A stretch of DNA of 42,237 nt, from the NCBI GenBank assembly GCA_022072175.1, contig JAJVIE010000015.1, positions 1-42,237 on the forward strand, written 5' to 3'. A program made the position numbers and the translations under genes. This DNA is from Candidatus Omnitrophota bacterium (GTDB lineage Bacteria > Omnitrophota > Gorgyraeia > 2-02-FULL-51-18). Shown in pieces: positions 20,548 to 30,595 of the stretch (within the stretch, counting starts at the first letter, position 1; each line of letters begins with the position of its first letter). The notes beneath the pieces were generated by a model. It saw nothing but the letters and a program-made list of their open reading frames with translations, searched no databases and was not told the DNA's origin.

Positions 20548-21089
20548 GACGTGGGTACGTCGTCCGTCGGGATGCCCTTCGACTTTACCTGCCGGACGAG
20601 CTTCTTCGTCTTGTCGTCGTAGACACGCGACATTTTGGTCAACATCATCTCCTTAACTTCTTTCCCGGAATAGGTTTTCGAGTCCTCGAACTTGTCTAGG
20701 CCGTGTTGGACGCCCGTCACGATCTTCTGTACGCCGATGCTCGCCGTGCGGTTAAAGACGCCCATGATGGCCGCGATCGGCGGGAAGAAGATGCCGAGGA
20801 CCATGAGGATCACCCATCCCCACCCCAGGGCCAGGAGCTTCGAGAAGATGGAGCGCTTGGGCGCCGTTTCCTCGTTGCCGGCCGCGTAGGTCCGATGCAC
20901 GCGGTTCGCGACGACGGCTTTGCCGGCGACCTCCCCGACGATGACCGGCTCGACCGTTTCTTCCTGGGACCACTTCGCCATCTTGCGGGGCTCCGCCGGC
21001 GGGTTCTGAATGGAGTGGAACGGGTTCATAGACGCGCACCCGGACATCAAAAGCGCGGCTAAGATTAGAACGCTGATCTTATTTCTCAT
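20544..21089 (-). CDS. Predicted lipoprotein with internal membrane span
   Basis: A 181-residue protein. It begins with a signal peptide and lipobox (LILAALLMSGC, Cys at 18). About 65 residues follow, then a second hydrophobic segment near residues 87-113 (WVILMVLGIFFPPIAAIMGV), and a charged helical C-terminus (KKLVRQVKSKGIP). Lipid anchor plus span suggests an envelope-spanning or inner-membrane complex component, as in superinfection exclusion or DNA-injection channels. No family was recognised. Its start overlaps the giant virion gene by four bases. Confidence 0.7.
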   Translation of the reverse strand: MRNKISVLILAALLMSGCASMNPFHSIQNPPAEPRKMAKWSQEETVEPVIVGEVAGKAVVANRVHRTYAAGNEETAPKRSIFSKLLALGWGWVILMVLGIFFPPIAAIMGVFNRTASIGVQKIVTGVQHGLDKFEDSKTYSGKEVKEMMLTKMSRVYDDKTKKLVRQVKSKGIPTDDVPTS

Positions 21090-24000
21090 TGGCGGGCCCT
21101 CCTTTTTGCCATGTACCTTTCCTGGGACTTCTCGTCCCGGCGTTTCATGTAGTCGCGGATCTCCGGGATGGCGTACTTTCCGAAAAGGAAGGCGCGGGCC
21201 AGGTTCTCCGTGTCCTGCTCGAAGAACACCTGCTTCCGGTTGATGACGACGTACCCCTTCTTCCAGGCGTCGATGCCCTCCATCGAGCGCTTCACCTGCA
21301 TCCCGCCGAACGGCATCGCGAGCTTGAAGCCGGGGTCCTGCAAGCCGCGCACGACGAGAAGGCCGGAGCCGAAGCGCGTCGGGTCGCCCTCACCGAAAAG
21401 CTGTTTCCGGGTCGGCATCTGATAGCCGTTGACCTTGAAGCCGTACTCCGGCCACGCGGCCGCGACCGTCTGCCCCAGGGGGACGTTAGAGATGACCTCG
21501 CCGGCGAGCCGGCCGACGCGCTGTTCGACCGTCTTTTCGCCCGTGAAGGCGTCGCGCATGGCGTCGATGATGTCGAGCGAGACGCGGTTGCCGCGCACCT
21601 TTTCGGCGACCTCGTTGAAAAGGAAGCTCGCCCAGGCGAAGATGATGAGCGACACGAAGTCCTTCTTCTTGACCTCGTCCCCGATGACCCACCACAAATT
21701 GCCGACTTCGAGTTGGAACGGCGCGACGACCTGGAAATACTTCGACTTTTGCAGGAGCGGGACCTCTCCGACGGAGCGGCCGGCGACCATCTTGCGGGTC
21801 CAGTCGTCCGCGTACTTCACGGGGTCCGCGATCTTCTTGCCCTGCGCCTGGCGGTACATGGAGTTCCAAATGAAGCGCGTGCCGATCTCGTCGCCGACCG
21901 TCATCATCCAATTGGCGAAGTTCTTCGTGTTGCGGAGAAGGCCCTCGTCGAACTGATCGTAAATCCTGTCGGCATAGCGGGCCTTGAGGAAGGCCGACTT
22001 CGCCATCGCCTCCGACGGCTTGAAGATTTGCGCGAGCGAGTCGCCGGCGCCGACGACGGAATACTGCTTCGCGTGTCCGATGCCCTGCGGGACGTTGAAT
22101 AACTGCGCGAGCGAGGACGAAGCGTTTGCCAGGATGACGTTCGCCTTCGTGCGGTTGTTAAACCAGTCGAGAAGCCGGAGCGTCTTGCGGCCGCCGGGGA
22201 TGTACTTGATGAGGACGCGATCGAGCGGCGACGACTTGCCGGCCAGGTCGTTCGCGTAGTCCTCAAGGAACTCGATGAAATTGTTGAGGTTGTTCGACCC
22301 TTCCGTCGCGTCGCGCAGGGACTTCGCCAGTTGCCGGAACTTTACGATGTGCGGCGAGACGTGCGTCGCGTAGCTCGCGGCCGGCAGGTAGTCCAGGAAG
22401 CCGCCGACGGCGTCGACCTTCGTCGCCAGGCCGAGGCGCTGTTGAGCGAAGGAGAGCCACCGGGACTTCGGCTTCGTGTGTTGCGTGATGCCGGCCAGTT
22501 GGGACGAGATGTTCGCCGGCGTCTCGAAGATGGTCTTGAGGCCGGAGAGTTCGGAGAACTCGCGGAAGTGGCGGTAGTACGACTTCCGGCGCGGGATCTG
22601 CTTCTCCGGCCGGTTCGGGTAGATGCGGCGCATCGCTCCGTTGACACGCTCCAAAAGCTCGTCGTAGGCCGCACGAAACCACTCGTCGGCCTTGCGGATC
22701 GCGCCGGCCTTCTCAATACCGAACTGATTCACCAGGTCGTTGAACGTGATGTTGCCCTCGCCGTAGTTTTGTACGGCGGCCGACTCCTTCGAGCCCTTCT
22801 TGATTCCCAGGGCGACGATCTCTTTCTTCAAGCGGTCGAGCCAGACGCGGTCCATGTCCACGCGGGCGGCGTTCGACTGGACCAGGGAGTACATATAGCG
22901 GTCGATGATCTCCGGGTAGCGCTCGCCGAAAACGGCCTCGAAGTTGCGGAAGGCATCGCGAGCGCCGATGGCGAAGCTCGTGATGTCCTTCAAGCCCTCG
23001 AAGGAGCCCTGCGGGAACTGGACCTTCCCAGGCGGAACTTCGCCGCCGAACAGGTCCCGGACCTGGGCGAAAAGGGACGCGGACTCTTTGGCGTCTGCCG
23101 GCGTGCTGATTTCATCGCCGGAGCCGCCGGTCGTCTCGGACTTCTTCGACTCGATGGACTTGAGCCCTTCAAGGATGTCCTTCACGCGGCGGGGTTCCCC
23201 GCCACGCTCCGGCGCCTTCTTCGCACGAAGCGACTCCGCGAAGCCGGTGTAGATGCGGTCCGGTCGACGCGCCGGCCGGCGGCGCTCAAGGATGGAGTCG
23301 TAGAGCGACTGGATGGCCCCGTCGTTCGACTTGTCCATGAAGCGCCGGAGGATGTTGTAGACGCGCTCGAAAAAGCGTTGGATCGCGCCGGTGAGCCGGT
23401 GTCCCAGGATGATGTTCGTGGGCTTTCCCTGGCGCTTCTTGTTGAGGTATTCCCAAAAGCCGTCGGCGACCATTTCCTCGGCGTCACGGTCGTCCTTCGC
23501 GCCCCAGTTCTTTTTCGCTTCGTTGAGGACCGCTCGCTTCTCGTCTCCCGTAGCGAACTTGTCGAGGAAGCCGTGAACGACTTCGTGGGCGGCGACGTCC
23601 GGGCCCTGGCCCATGACCAGGTGAACGGTGTCGCGAAACCACATCCCGACGGCCATCTCGCCGCCAGGCAGTTCGATCATGTCGGCCTCGAACTTTAGGT
23701 TCGCTTCCGGCAGGAGTTCGTCGACGAGCTTCTTCGCCTCGACCGTGAGCCGGATTTTGTCGCCGGCGTTCTTCGTGTACTGCGTGCTGAACTTTTGACC
23801 CTCGTGGATGACGGAGTCGAACATGGCCGGCGTGATGTCGATGGAGTGGAACGCGGTGTCCTCGTAGGACTTGCCGGCGACGTAGTAGCCCTTGCCGGCG
23901 TTCTTCGCCGCTTCATCGGCCGCCTGGCGCGTCTCGAAGGCGTCGTAGACGTTCCCCTCCGGGTCGTGGACCTCGAAACGGAGCCGGCCCTTGCCGGTCC

Positions 24001-27000
24001 CGACGGGGATCGGGAGCATGACCTCGCCCACCTTGCCGCCCCACTTCTTCGTGTACTTGTTGAGGAAGTCGGTGAGCATCTTGTCGTAGAAGCCCTTCAT
24101 GCCTTCGCCGCCGATTTTGATAGGCGTCGCCGGCACGACCAGGATCGCGCCTTCGTAGTCTTTGACAAGCGGATGATTTTCGGATAGGACCTGCTTCGTG
24201 GTCTTTCCTTCCATCGGGCGGATGACGTCGGCGAGTTCTTTTCCGACCCATTTCTCAAGCTCCGCTTGCGTGTCGACCCATTGGCTCACTTCCAGGCCGC
24301 CGTCGGACGAGTGCGCTTCGATTCCCCACCCGCGTTTGCCCTTCGACGTCGTGACCTGGACGTCGGCGATCTCCTGGATCTGATTCCACCGTTCGGCTTG
24401 CATCGTGCCGGTCGTCCAGGCGAGCTTCTGATAGCCGTGTTGAGCGGCCCATCGGAGCATCCGCTTCATGGCGAACTCGTGCCAGTTCTTTTTGAAAGGA
24501 GCGTTCGGAACGGCATCGTCTCGTCTCTGCATACGGACATCCGCTCTTGGGAGGCCATCTTCTCGTTCTTTGTCGGCCGCCGCCTCTGCTTCCTCTTTCG
24601 TTTTGTGACGGGACAAAACAGCATTGTCGTCCTCGTTATAAACTACCCAGGGCTTCGGCTCGCCATATCCAGACTCTCGGCCTTCTTGATGCCAGTCGCT
24701 TTGCACTTCTTCGAGCGCGAGGATCTTGTTGCCTTCGGCATCGAAGCGGTCCTTCATGCGGACGTGGACAAGGATATTCGCTTCCTTGAAGTGAGCGCCA
24801 GGCGCGTTGTAGAGGGTGTCACCGGACGGATCGACGAGAGTGAGAAGGAGTTCCTGGTAGTTTTCGCCTCCGGGCTCGGTGTAGCGCTCATGCTCCGGCT
24901 CGTCCTTGTTGGCTTCCTGGACGAACGCCTTATGCGCCCGCTCGGACGCGATCTCGGCGGAGTCTTTCGCGTCCTTTAGTTTTTGGACGTTCGCGTCGTA
25001 CTCGACCAGGTCGTTGTAGTCCGCCTTGAGGCCGGCGACCCGGTTGTTCATGGCGCGGAGCTTTTTTCCCAGGTCCTTGAGTTCTGCCGGCGCATCCGGG
25101 AAAGCGCCCGTGAAGTCATCCTCCTGGACCGCTTGCCGCGCTTCCGGCAAGGTATCGAAGCCCAGTTTGTCGTTCGCCTTCAAAATCTCATTGACTTTTT
25201 CGAGGACGGGTTGGCGCTCGATGTCGGCGTTCTTCCATTTCGAGTACGCCTCCTTCGCGGTCGGCGCTTCCTCTGCGGCCTTGAACGCCTTTTTGTAGGC
25301 GTCGTGTGCGGCGACGAACGCGGCACGCGCATCATCGGCCGTTTTCTTTAGCGCCTGGGCTTCCGGCGAGAGGACGCCCTTCTTCTTCACGATCTCGCGG
25401 ATTTTGATGCCGTTGGCGTCGATGAACGCCAGGACCTCGTCCTTCGTGACCTTCTCTTTGCCTTCAAGGAACTGTTCCAGGCCGACCCAGTCAAGCTCGC
25501 CCTGGGAGATGCCGGAGCCCTTCGCCGGGTTGACCAGGTTCTTGACCATCTCGGCGGGCGCGGCGTTCGGCATCTTCTCGCGAATAACGCGCTCAAGCGC
25601 GGAGAAAAACGGAGGCGCGATCGTCTTGTACTTCGGATAGGTTTCGTCGAAGGCGCGGCGAACTTCGTCCAGGATGTAGGCCGGGTTCATTTCTGTCCCA
25701 AACGAAAAGGACTTCGCCTCGTCACCGACCCCGATGTCGATGTTGACGTCGAAGCCGCCTTCTTGGAGTTGCCGGATGAGGCGCACGATGGCCCGCTCCT
25801 GTGCCGGCGTCGGCTTCACGACTGCCTGGAAGCCGTCACGTTGGAGCCGGATGTTCCCTAACTCCATAAACTTGAACATATTACGAGAACGTGCGCCGAA
25901 CTCCTTCGCCGGGACCTGCATCTTCTCCGGCAGGATGCGCTCGATGGCGCGATGATCGAGCGAGCGCACGAACGGATCGCCGCCGTCGTTCTGCTCGGAG
26001 AAGTCGATGAGTTCCCCGTCCGGCGTCATGTAGCCGGCGCCCTCGAAGTACGGGGTCGTCCCGAACTCTTTCTTCGCGGCCTCGATGATGGCCTCCGGGC
26101 TTCCCTTCTTCGGGCCGAACTCTTTGGCGATGCGCTTATACTTCGGCATCCGCTCGCGCTCACGGAGCGCGGCCTCGACGCGGGGGATGATGCGGTTCTG
26201 CACGACGTCGGGGTTGATTTCGAGGGCGATCGCACGGCGTCCGGCACGAACGGCTTCTGCCGGCGTGACGCCGGAGCCGGCCGTCGGGTCCAGGACCCAG
26301 TCGCCCTCGTCCGTGCCCTGCATGATGAGCGAGCGGATCATCTCCGCCGGCTTCTCGGTGGAATAGCCACGCGGCCGGATGAGTTTGAAATTGAGGTTTC
26401 GCGCCTCGGCCTTTTCGGTGAACTGGCCGGAGCGCGTGAGTAGGATGATGCCTTCGGGCAGGACGACGTCGCCGCGCATATTGCGGACCTGCGTCACGCC
26501 GTCCAGTTGGAGCTTCGTGTACTCGCCGCGAGCGACGGGCTTGAGGCCCACTTCGCCCAGGACGTCGTTGTACTTCTGCATCGCGGCCATGCCCGACCGC
26601 GCCTGGGAGTACATATAATAAACCGGCGACTGGTCGTCGCGCAGTCCCTTCGAGATGGCCTGGGCGATCTTGCGCCATGAGTCGACGGACATGAGGTTGT
26701 ACTGGCGGTTCGCTCCCCGGTTTCCGCCGCGCACGGCCGGCGTGTCGTAGGGAATGTCGAGCAGGACCGCGTCGAACTTCATCCCCTTTTCGACCAGTTG
26801 CGGAAGCGTCTCGGATGCGTCGGCGGCCTGGATGTAGGCGATGTCCTGGCCGGCTTGACGCAGGACGTAGACGCCCTTGTCGACGCGGGTGAACGTGCCG
26901 TCTTTCGCTCCGACGCCCAGGATGCGCCGCACGTTCGGCTCAAGGATGCCCGTGACCTGGGCGATCTCCTTGATGGTCTTGGGCTCCTTCGCTATGACTT

Positions 27001-29227
27001 CCTTGACGATGTCCTTCTGCGTGATGCCGCGAGCTTCTTCTTCGAGGTCTAGCTGTCGGAGGACTCCGGCGACTTCGTCGGGGTCGAGGAACGCATCCTC
27101 TCCGCCTGTCTCCGATAAAATCTCGCTTTGTGCTTGAGCTTGAGCAGTCCGATCAGCTTCCCCGACCTCTCCGGGTTGGGGCTCGCCGTATCGCTCAACA
27201 TACTCTTGATATTTCTTTTCATATTCGGCCTCCATTTCGTCGGCGGCGTCAGCGTAGGCCGACGTCGCTTTGTCTTTAAGGTGTCGCATGAAGGCGTCCG
27301 TGATGGACTCCTTATTCGGGTCCGCGTTGAAGATGCCTTCTTCCAGGAGAGAGTTCGCCATCATGTCGAAGCCCATGTTCGACTTGTTGTTGATGATCCC
27401 CAGGAGCCCGAACTCTTTAATGTCCTGCCAGGTGTAGCCGGCCGCCTTCACGGATTTCATTGTCACGCCGCCGCGCTTGCGGACTTCGGCGATGATGGTC
27501 TGCTTACCCTTGAGCGGGCCCTTCGACTTGCGGGCTTTGCGGGCGATCATGCGCGTCTCAACGGCGGCGGACCGCGCTTCCTGGTCGAAGCCCTCGACAA
27601 TGGCGCCGGCGACCGCGTCCATGACCTTTTCCTGCATGGTGGCCTCACTCGGCTTGTGGTTCCCGACTTTCAAATCCTGCTTCAAAATCTCGGACTCGAC
27701 CGCCTCGTCGCCGGAGATGGCCTCGGCCGGCTTCACGACTTCCTGCGTGACCGGGTCCCGTTGGTCGTGGTTCTTCGACTCGATCTCCTGGATGCGCCGC
27801 AGGATTTCCTCCGGCGACTTCCGGTCGTCGGCGAAGTATTCCATGAGTTCCTTGCGGTTCTCCCAAACGATCTCGATGAGCGCGTCCTTGCGGACCGGCG
27901 AAAGGTTCGGGTCCTCTTTGATGGTTTCGGCCAGGGAGTCCAGGAGTTCGACGGGCGACGGCTTCGGGCCCTCGATGCGGATGTTCGGTTGCCCCTCGCC
28001 GGCTTGCGTGCCGGACTCTACCTGCTCGGTGTGTCCGCCGAAGGCCGCGCCGGAGCCCATGCCGCCCATCGCGGAGGGCACGACGCCTTCCATGAGCGAC
28101 TGCGTGGGGTCGTAGGCGAGCTTCTTCGACCAGTTGGAGTTGAATTGTTGGAGCGCTTCGGTGACGCCTTCGGTGAGGGCGGCCGCGCCGCGTTGCATGA
28201 TGGCCTTGAGAAACGGCCGCGCCGGGACCTTCTTCAATACCTGGCCCAAACCGATCGCTTCGAGCTTCGCGTTGATGAAGCCGGTCTGCGTGAGCGCCTG
28301 GGCGAACTCCGCGTCGGACATCTTGATCCCGGTGCGCTTCTCGAAGTCGGCCGCGTCGTTTGCCGTGTCCAGGGCCTCCATGACGCCCATGACGCCCAGG
28401 GAGCCGCCGGAAGCGGCCGCCGTGACGAGGGAAGGGACGGCCTGTCCAATGAAGCCGGCCCAGGCACGCGGGTCCAGGACGACGTTCTTCATGCGCTCCG
28501 GGCGGCCCTGCAATAGTTCCGTCATCCCCAGGTCGGCCTCTTGCGCCAGGTCCGCGTTCCGCTTGAAGGCGGGATGGAGTTCGGGAAGAAGGGTCTGCGC
28601 CAGGTGGATCTCGTCGGCCACGTCGGAGAGGCCGCCGAACTTGCGGCCCCGGAAGTCGATGCCGTACTTCTTGCCGGCGATTTCGCCGCGCCCGACGAGC
28701 GGTCCCACGATGCGGAGCGCTTCGGCCGTCTCGCGGGACTTCGCGAGGATGGGTGAGAAACCCGTGAGGAAAGCGTCGACCGACTCCGGCGTCGGCTTCG
28801 GGAGCTTGTACTTTTCGGCGTAGGAGCCCAGGCGAGAAACGGCCTCGTCCTTGAAACGGGTGAAGGTGTCCAGGCCGCCGGCGGCGGTGCGTGCGGCGGC
28901 TTCGGGGAGTCTGTAAAGCGATTCAGAAAGGCCGAGTGTCCCGGTCGCGATGCCGGCGCCGGCCGCTTGAGCGGTTTCCTTGAGCGTCCGCGCCACGCGG
29001 CGGTAGCCGGGCTCTGCGGGCTCTTTGGGGCCCTCGATGCGGACCCCTGCGGTAGTTACCTCGTTTTCGGGCGGGAGCGCTTGCCCCGCGCCTTCCTGGG
29101 CGGGTTTCCGGGCAGGTTCAAGAGTCTCTTTTGCCAGGGAGTCCCAGTCGTACTTCCGCTTGGGAGTGGTCCCGGCCCCGGACGTTCCGGTGGGTTGGTC
29201 GAAGGCCGACCAGTCGAATTTCGGCAT
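21086..29227 (-). CDS. Giant polyvalent internal virion protein with DNA methyltransferase and zincin domains
   Basis: A 2,713-residue protein of the large polyvalent type carried in phage particles. In order: short DW motifs (KFDWSAFD, KYDWDSL) in the first 35 residues; helical regions to about 720; a winged helix (about 732-786, ITQKDIVKEV to VYVL); a beta-class amino-methyltransferase with catalytic-type DIPYDTP (about 823) before STEKP and SAM-binding DPTAGSG (about 979); a module common in such proteins (FSALERVI at about 1207, GENYQELLLTL near 1452, EEVQSDWHQEGRE near 1509); a zincin AAHEVVHGF (about 1877-1885); and a 780-residue helical C-terminus. Likely injected with the genome, as P1 DarB is. 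Family names are by recollection. Confidence 0.85.
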   Translation of the reverse strand: MPKFDWSAFDQPTGTSGAGTTPKRKYDWDSLAKETLEPARKPAQEGAGQALPPENEVTTAGVRIEGPKEPAEPGYRRVARTLKETAQAAGAGIATGTLGLSESLYRLPEAAARTAAGGLDTFTRFKDEAVSRLGSYAEKYKLPKPTPESVDAFLTGFSPILAKSRETAEALRIVGPLVGRGEIAGKKYGIDFRGRKFGGLSDVADEIHLAQTLLPELHPAFKRNADLAQEADLGMTELLQGRPERMKNVVLDPRAWAGFIGQAVPSLVTAAASGGSLGVMGVMEALDTANDAADFEKRTGIKMSDAEFAQALTQTGFINAKLEAIGLGQVLKKVPARPFLKAIMQRGAAALTEGVTEALQQFNSNWSKKLAYDPTQSLMEGVVPSAMGGMGSGAAFGGHTEQVESGTQAGEGQPNIRIEGPKPSPVELLDSLAETIKEDPNLSPVRKDALIEIVWENRKELMEYFADDRKSPEEILRRIQEIESKNHDQRDPVTQEVVKPAEAISGDEAVESEILKQDLKVGNHKPSEATMQEKVMDAVAGAIVEGFDQEARSAAVETRMIARKARKSKGPLKGKQTIIAEVRKRGGVTMKSVKAAGYTWQDIKEFGLLGIINNKSNMGFDMMANSLLEEGIFNADPNKESITDAFMRHLKDKATSAYADAADEMEAEYEKKYQEYVERYGEPQPGEVGEADRTAQAQAQSEILSETGGEDAFLDPDEVAGVLRQLDLEEEARGITQKDIVKEVIAKEPKTIKEIAQVTGILEPNVRRILGVGAKDGTFTRVDKGVYVLRQAGQDIAYIQAADASETLPQLVEKGMKFDAVLLDIPYDTPAVRGGNRGANRQYNLMSVDSWRKIAQAISKGLRDDQSPVYYMYSQARSGMAAMQKYNDVLGEVGLKPVARGEYTKLQLDGVTQVRNMRGDVVLPEGIILLTRSGQFTEKAEARNLNFKLIRPRGYSTEKPAEMIRSLIMQGTDEGDWVLDPTAGSGVTPAEAVRAGRRAIALEINPDVVQNRIIPRVEAALRERERMPKYKRIAKEFGPKKGSPEAIIEAAKKEFGTTPYFEGAGYMTPDGELIDFSEQNDGGDPFVRSLDHRAIERILPEKMQVPAKEFGARSRNMFKFMELGNIRLQRDGFQAVVKPTPAQERAIVRLIRQLQEGGFDVNIDIGVGDEAKSFSFGTEMNPAYILDEVRRAFDETYPKYKTIAPPFFSALERVIREKMPNAAPAEMVKNLVNPAKGSGISQGELDWVGLEQFLEGKEKVTKDEVLAFIDANGIKIREIVKKKGVLSPEAQALKKTADDARAAFVAAHDAYKKAFKAAEEAPTAKEAYSKWKNADIERQPVLEKVNEILKANDKLGFDTLPEARQAVQEDDFTGAFPDAPAELKDLGKKLRAMNNRVAGLKADYNDLVEYDANVQKLKDAKDSAEIASERAHKAFVQEANKDEPEHERYTEPGGENYQELLLTLVDPSGDTLYNAPGAHFKEANILVHVRMKDRFDAEGNKILALEEVQSDWHQEGRESGYGEPKPWVVYNEDDNAVLSRHKTKEEAEAAADKEREDGLPRADVRMQRRDDAVPNAPFKKNWHEFAMKRMLRWAAQHGYQKLAWTTGTMQAERWNQIQEIADVQVTTSKGKRGWGIEAHSSDGGLEVSQWVDTQAELEKWVGKELADVIRPMEGKTTKQVLSENHPLVKDYEGAILVVPATPIKIGGEGMKGFYDKMLTDFLNKYTKKWGGKVGEVMLPIPVGTGKGRLRFEVHDPEGNVYDAFETRQAADEAAKNAGKGYYVAGKSYEDTAFHSIDITPAMFDSVIHEGQKFSTQYTKNAGDKIRLTVEAKKLVDELLPEANLKFEADMIELPGGEMAVGMWFRDTVHLVMGQGPDVAAHEVVHGFLDKFATGDEKRAVLNEAKKNWGAKDDRDAEEMVADGFWEYLNKKRQGKPTNIILGHRLTGAIQRFFERVYNILRRFMDKSNDGAIQSLYDSILERRRPARRPDRIYTGFAESLRAKKAPERGGEPRRVKDILEGLKSIESKKSETTGGSGDEISTPADAKESASLFAQVRDLFGGEVPPGKVQFPQGSFEGLKDITSFAIGARDAFRNFEAVFGERYPEIIDRYMYSLVQSNAARVDMDRVWLDRLKKEIVALGIKKGSKESAAVQNYGEGNITFNDLVNQFGIEKAGAIRKADEWFRAAYDELLERVNGAMRRIYPNRPEKQIPRRKSYYRHFREFSELSGLKTIFETPANISSQLAGITQHTKPKSRWLSFAQQRLGLATKVDAVGGFLDYLPAASYATHVSPHIVKFRQLAKSLRDATEGSNNLNNFIEFLEDYANDLAGKSSPLDRVLIKYIPGGRKTLRLLDWFNNRTKANVILANASSSLAQLFNVPQGIGHAKQYSVVGAGDSLAQIFKPSEAMAKSAFLKARYADRIYDQFDEGLLRNTKNFANWMMTVGDEIGTRFIWNSMYRQAQGKKIADPVKYADDWTRKMVAGRSVGEVPLLQKSKYFQVVAPFQLEVGNLWWVIGDEVKKKDFVSLIIFAWASFLFNEVAEKVRGNRVSLDIIDAMRDAFTGEKTVEQRVGRLAGEVISNVPLGQTVAAAWPEYGFKVNGYQMPTRKQLFGEGDPTRFGSGLLVVRGLQDPGFKLAMPFGGMQVKRSMEGIDAWKKGYVVINRKQVFFEQDTENLARAFLFGKYAIPEIRDYMKRRDEKSQERYMAKRRARQ

Positions 29228-29910
29228 TAAGGAGTACCAAAGCGTCGTTTCCCGGCTTCAACGGCACGGCGGTCGCCCTTCTGCGCCAAAGCGTAGAGTG
29301 CATCCTCGCCCATGCTCTCGTAGTCGGGCTCTGCGGCCGCTTGTTTCCTGCCGCCGAGGAAAGACGTGACCCTGGACGTCAATGCGTCCCCCAGGCGCTC
29401 GAAGTTCGTCGGGTACATCGCCCGGCGCTTGCCTTCGGCCATCTTCTTTTCGGAGGCGATCTCCGCGTAGCCCCGTTCCTTGCGGATCTCGTCCGGGATG
29501 GGCTCGCGTTCGTAGGTCGGAAGGTAGGTCCCGGTGTACGGGTCCAGGCGGGCGCCCTTGAGCGGAACGCCTCCCGGCCCTTCGGTCGGGACTTGGCCGA
29601 TGTCTTTGTAGCCGCCGGCGCGGGCTTGGAGAGAACGTCCGACACCGGGTTCCCTGGTCTTGAGAGGAAGGCCCCGGCCCCTGCGGATCATGTCCTCGCG
29701 GACGCTCAAGCCGACCTTGCGGCGGGCGGCCTCGATGTCCATGTCCGACTTCTCGCGCATGGAAGCGCGGCGCTCGCGGCCGCGAACGCCTTCGAGAGCT
29801 TCTTGCTCCGCCGTCTTTCGGGCGGATGCTTCGTCGAGCTTCTTGCGCTCGCGGAGTTCGGTCCCGACTCGCGGGACGTCGTCGAGATAAAGGTCGCGTC
29901 TGATAGGCAT
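29227..29910 (-). CDS. Putative internal virion protein
   Basis: A 227-residue, strongly charged protein (Arg/Lys/Glu), mostly helical at the N-terminus (GTELRERKKLDEASARKT) with a Pro/Gly-rich centre (YTGTYLPTYEREPIPDE). Not recognised. Its stop shares a base with the start of the giant virion protein gene, and it follows another helical protein, an order like the ejection-protein cluster of short-tailed phages. The assignment comes from position only. Confidence 0.55.
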   Translation of the reverse strand: MPIRRDLYLDDVPRVGTELRERKKLDEASARKTAEQEALEGVRGRERRASMREKSDMDIEAARRKVGLSVREDMIRRGRGLPLKTREPGVGRSLQARAGGYKDIGQVPTEGPGGVPLKGARLDPYTGTYLPTYEREPIPDEIRKERGYAEIASEKKMAEGKRRAMYPTNFERLGDALTSRVTSFLGGRKQAAAEPDYESMGEDALYALAQKGDRRAVEAGKRRFGTP

Positions 29911-29914
29911 GGTC

Positions 29915-30592
29915 TTACCCCTTCGGTTTGAACAAGTCGGTGAGCCGGCTTGAGAGCGAGTCGCCTACGCTCCAAAGGTCGTCCGCGAACTTGGCTTTTC
30001 GTTGGCGGTTGAGTTCGGTCGTTTTCGCATCTTCCTCGGCCTGGGCCGCACGAGGGCCGTACTCGTCCAGGGCCTTCGCTCTCGCGGCGGTCCATTGACG
30101 GTTCTGCTGTGAGCGCTCGTCTCCCAGGAAGCCGGATAGCCCTTCGGTCCCGGCCCAAATATCGTTGTGCTTGAGGACCGCGTTTTGGATGGCGATGTCG
30201 CGCATGGCCTTCGAGCGGCTTTGAAGCATCTTCCCGACGCCGGCGCGTTCGATGCGCCCGGTCCCTCCCGTCTCCATCCCGCCGGTGCGCGTCTTGTGGC
30301 CGGCGACGGCGCGGCGCGTGAGTTCGTTGCCTTCCTGCGTGGACTGGTCGATGGCGGCCGCGTTGAGCATCGTGAGGTCGTCCGCGCCCAGGCCGACGTC
30401 GGTCCCCTTCGAGCGTCGCGAGTAAAAGTCGTAAATCTGCTCGGAGGACGGGTCGTCGTACTTAGACTTGTAGGCGCCGTACTCCGGGATGTTCAGTTGC
30501 GGGATTTGGACGGACTCGGCCTTCTTGCCCCTTTGCAGGAGGGCCTTCCCGATCGACATAGCGGCCGGGATCGCGACGGACATGAAAGCCAT
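29915..30592 (-). CDS. Putative internal virion/ejection protein
   Basis: A 225-residue protein. A hydrophobic start (MAFMSVAIPAAMSIGKALL) could act as a membrane-active helix. A polar region and a long helical, Gln/Arg-rich section follow (AMRDIAIQNAVLKHND, RSQQNRQWTAARAKALDE). Podovirus ejection proteins often have this hydrophobic start and helical body. RBS GAAAGGA lies seven bases before ATG 30592. Function inferred from the neighbourhood. Confidence 0.55.
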   Translation of the reverse strand: MAFMSVAIPAAMSIGKALLQRGKKAESVQIPQLNIPEYGAYKSKYDDPSSEQIYDFYSRRSKGTDVGLGADDLTMLNAAAIDQSTQEGNELTRRAVAGHKTRTGGMETGGTGRIERAGVGKMLQSRSKAMRDIAIQNAVLKHNDIWAGTEGLSGFLGDERSQQNRQWTAARAKALDEYGPRAAQAEEDAKTTELNRQRKAKFADDLWSVGDSLSSRLTDLFKPKG

Positions 30593-30595
30593 GAC

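Noticed and set aside
22331-23698. 455-codon plus-strand ORF inside the giant virion gene
   Set aside because: Antisense of conserved polyvalent-protein sequence; no RBS or domain support.
27128-28516. 462-codon plus-strand ORF inside the giant virion gene
   Set aside because: Same reason: low-complexity Arg/Leu/Asp/Val composition typical of antisense frames here.
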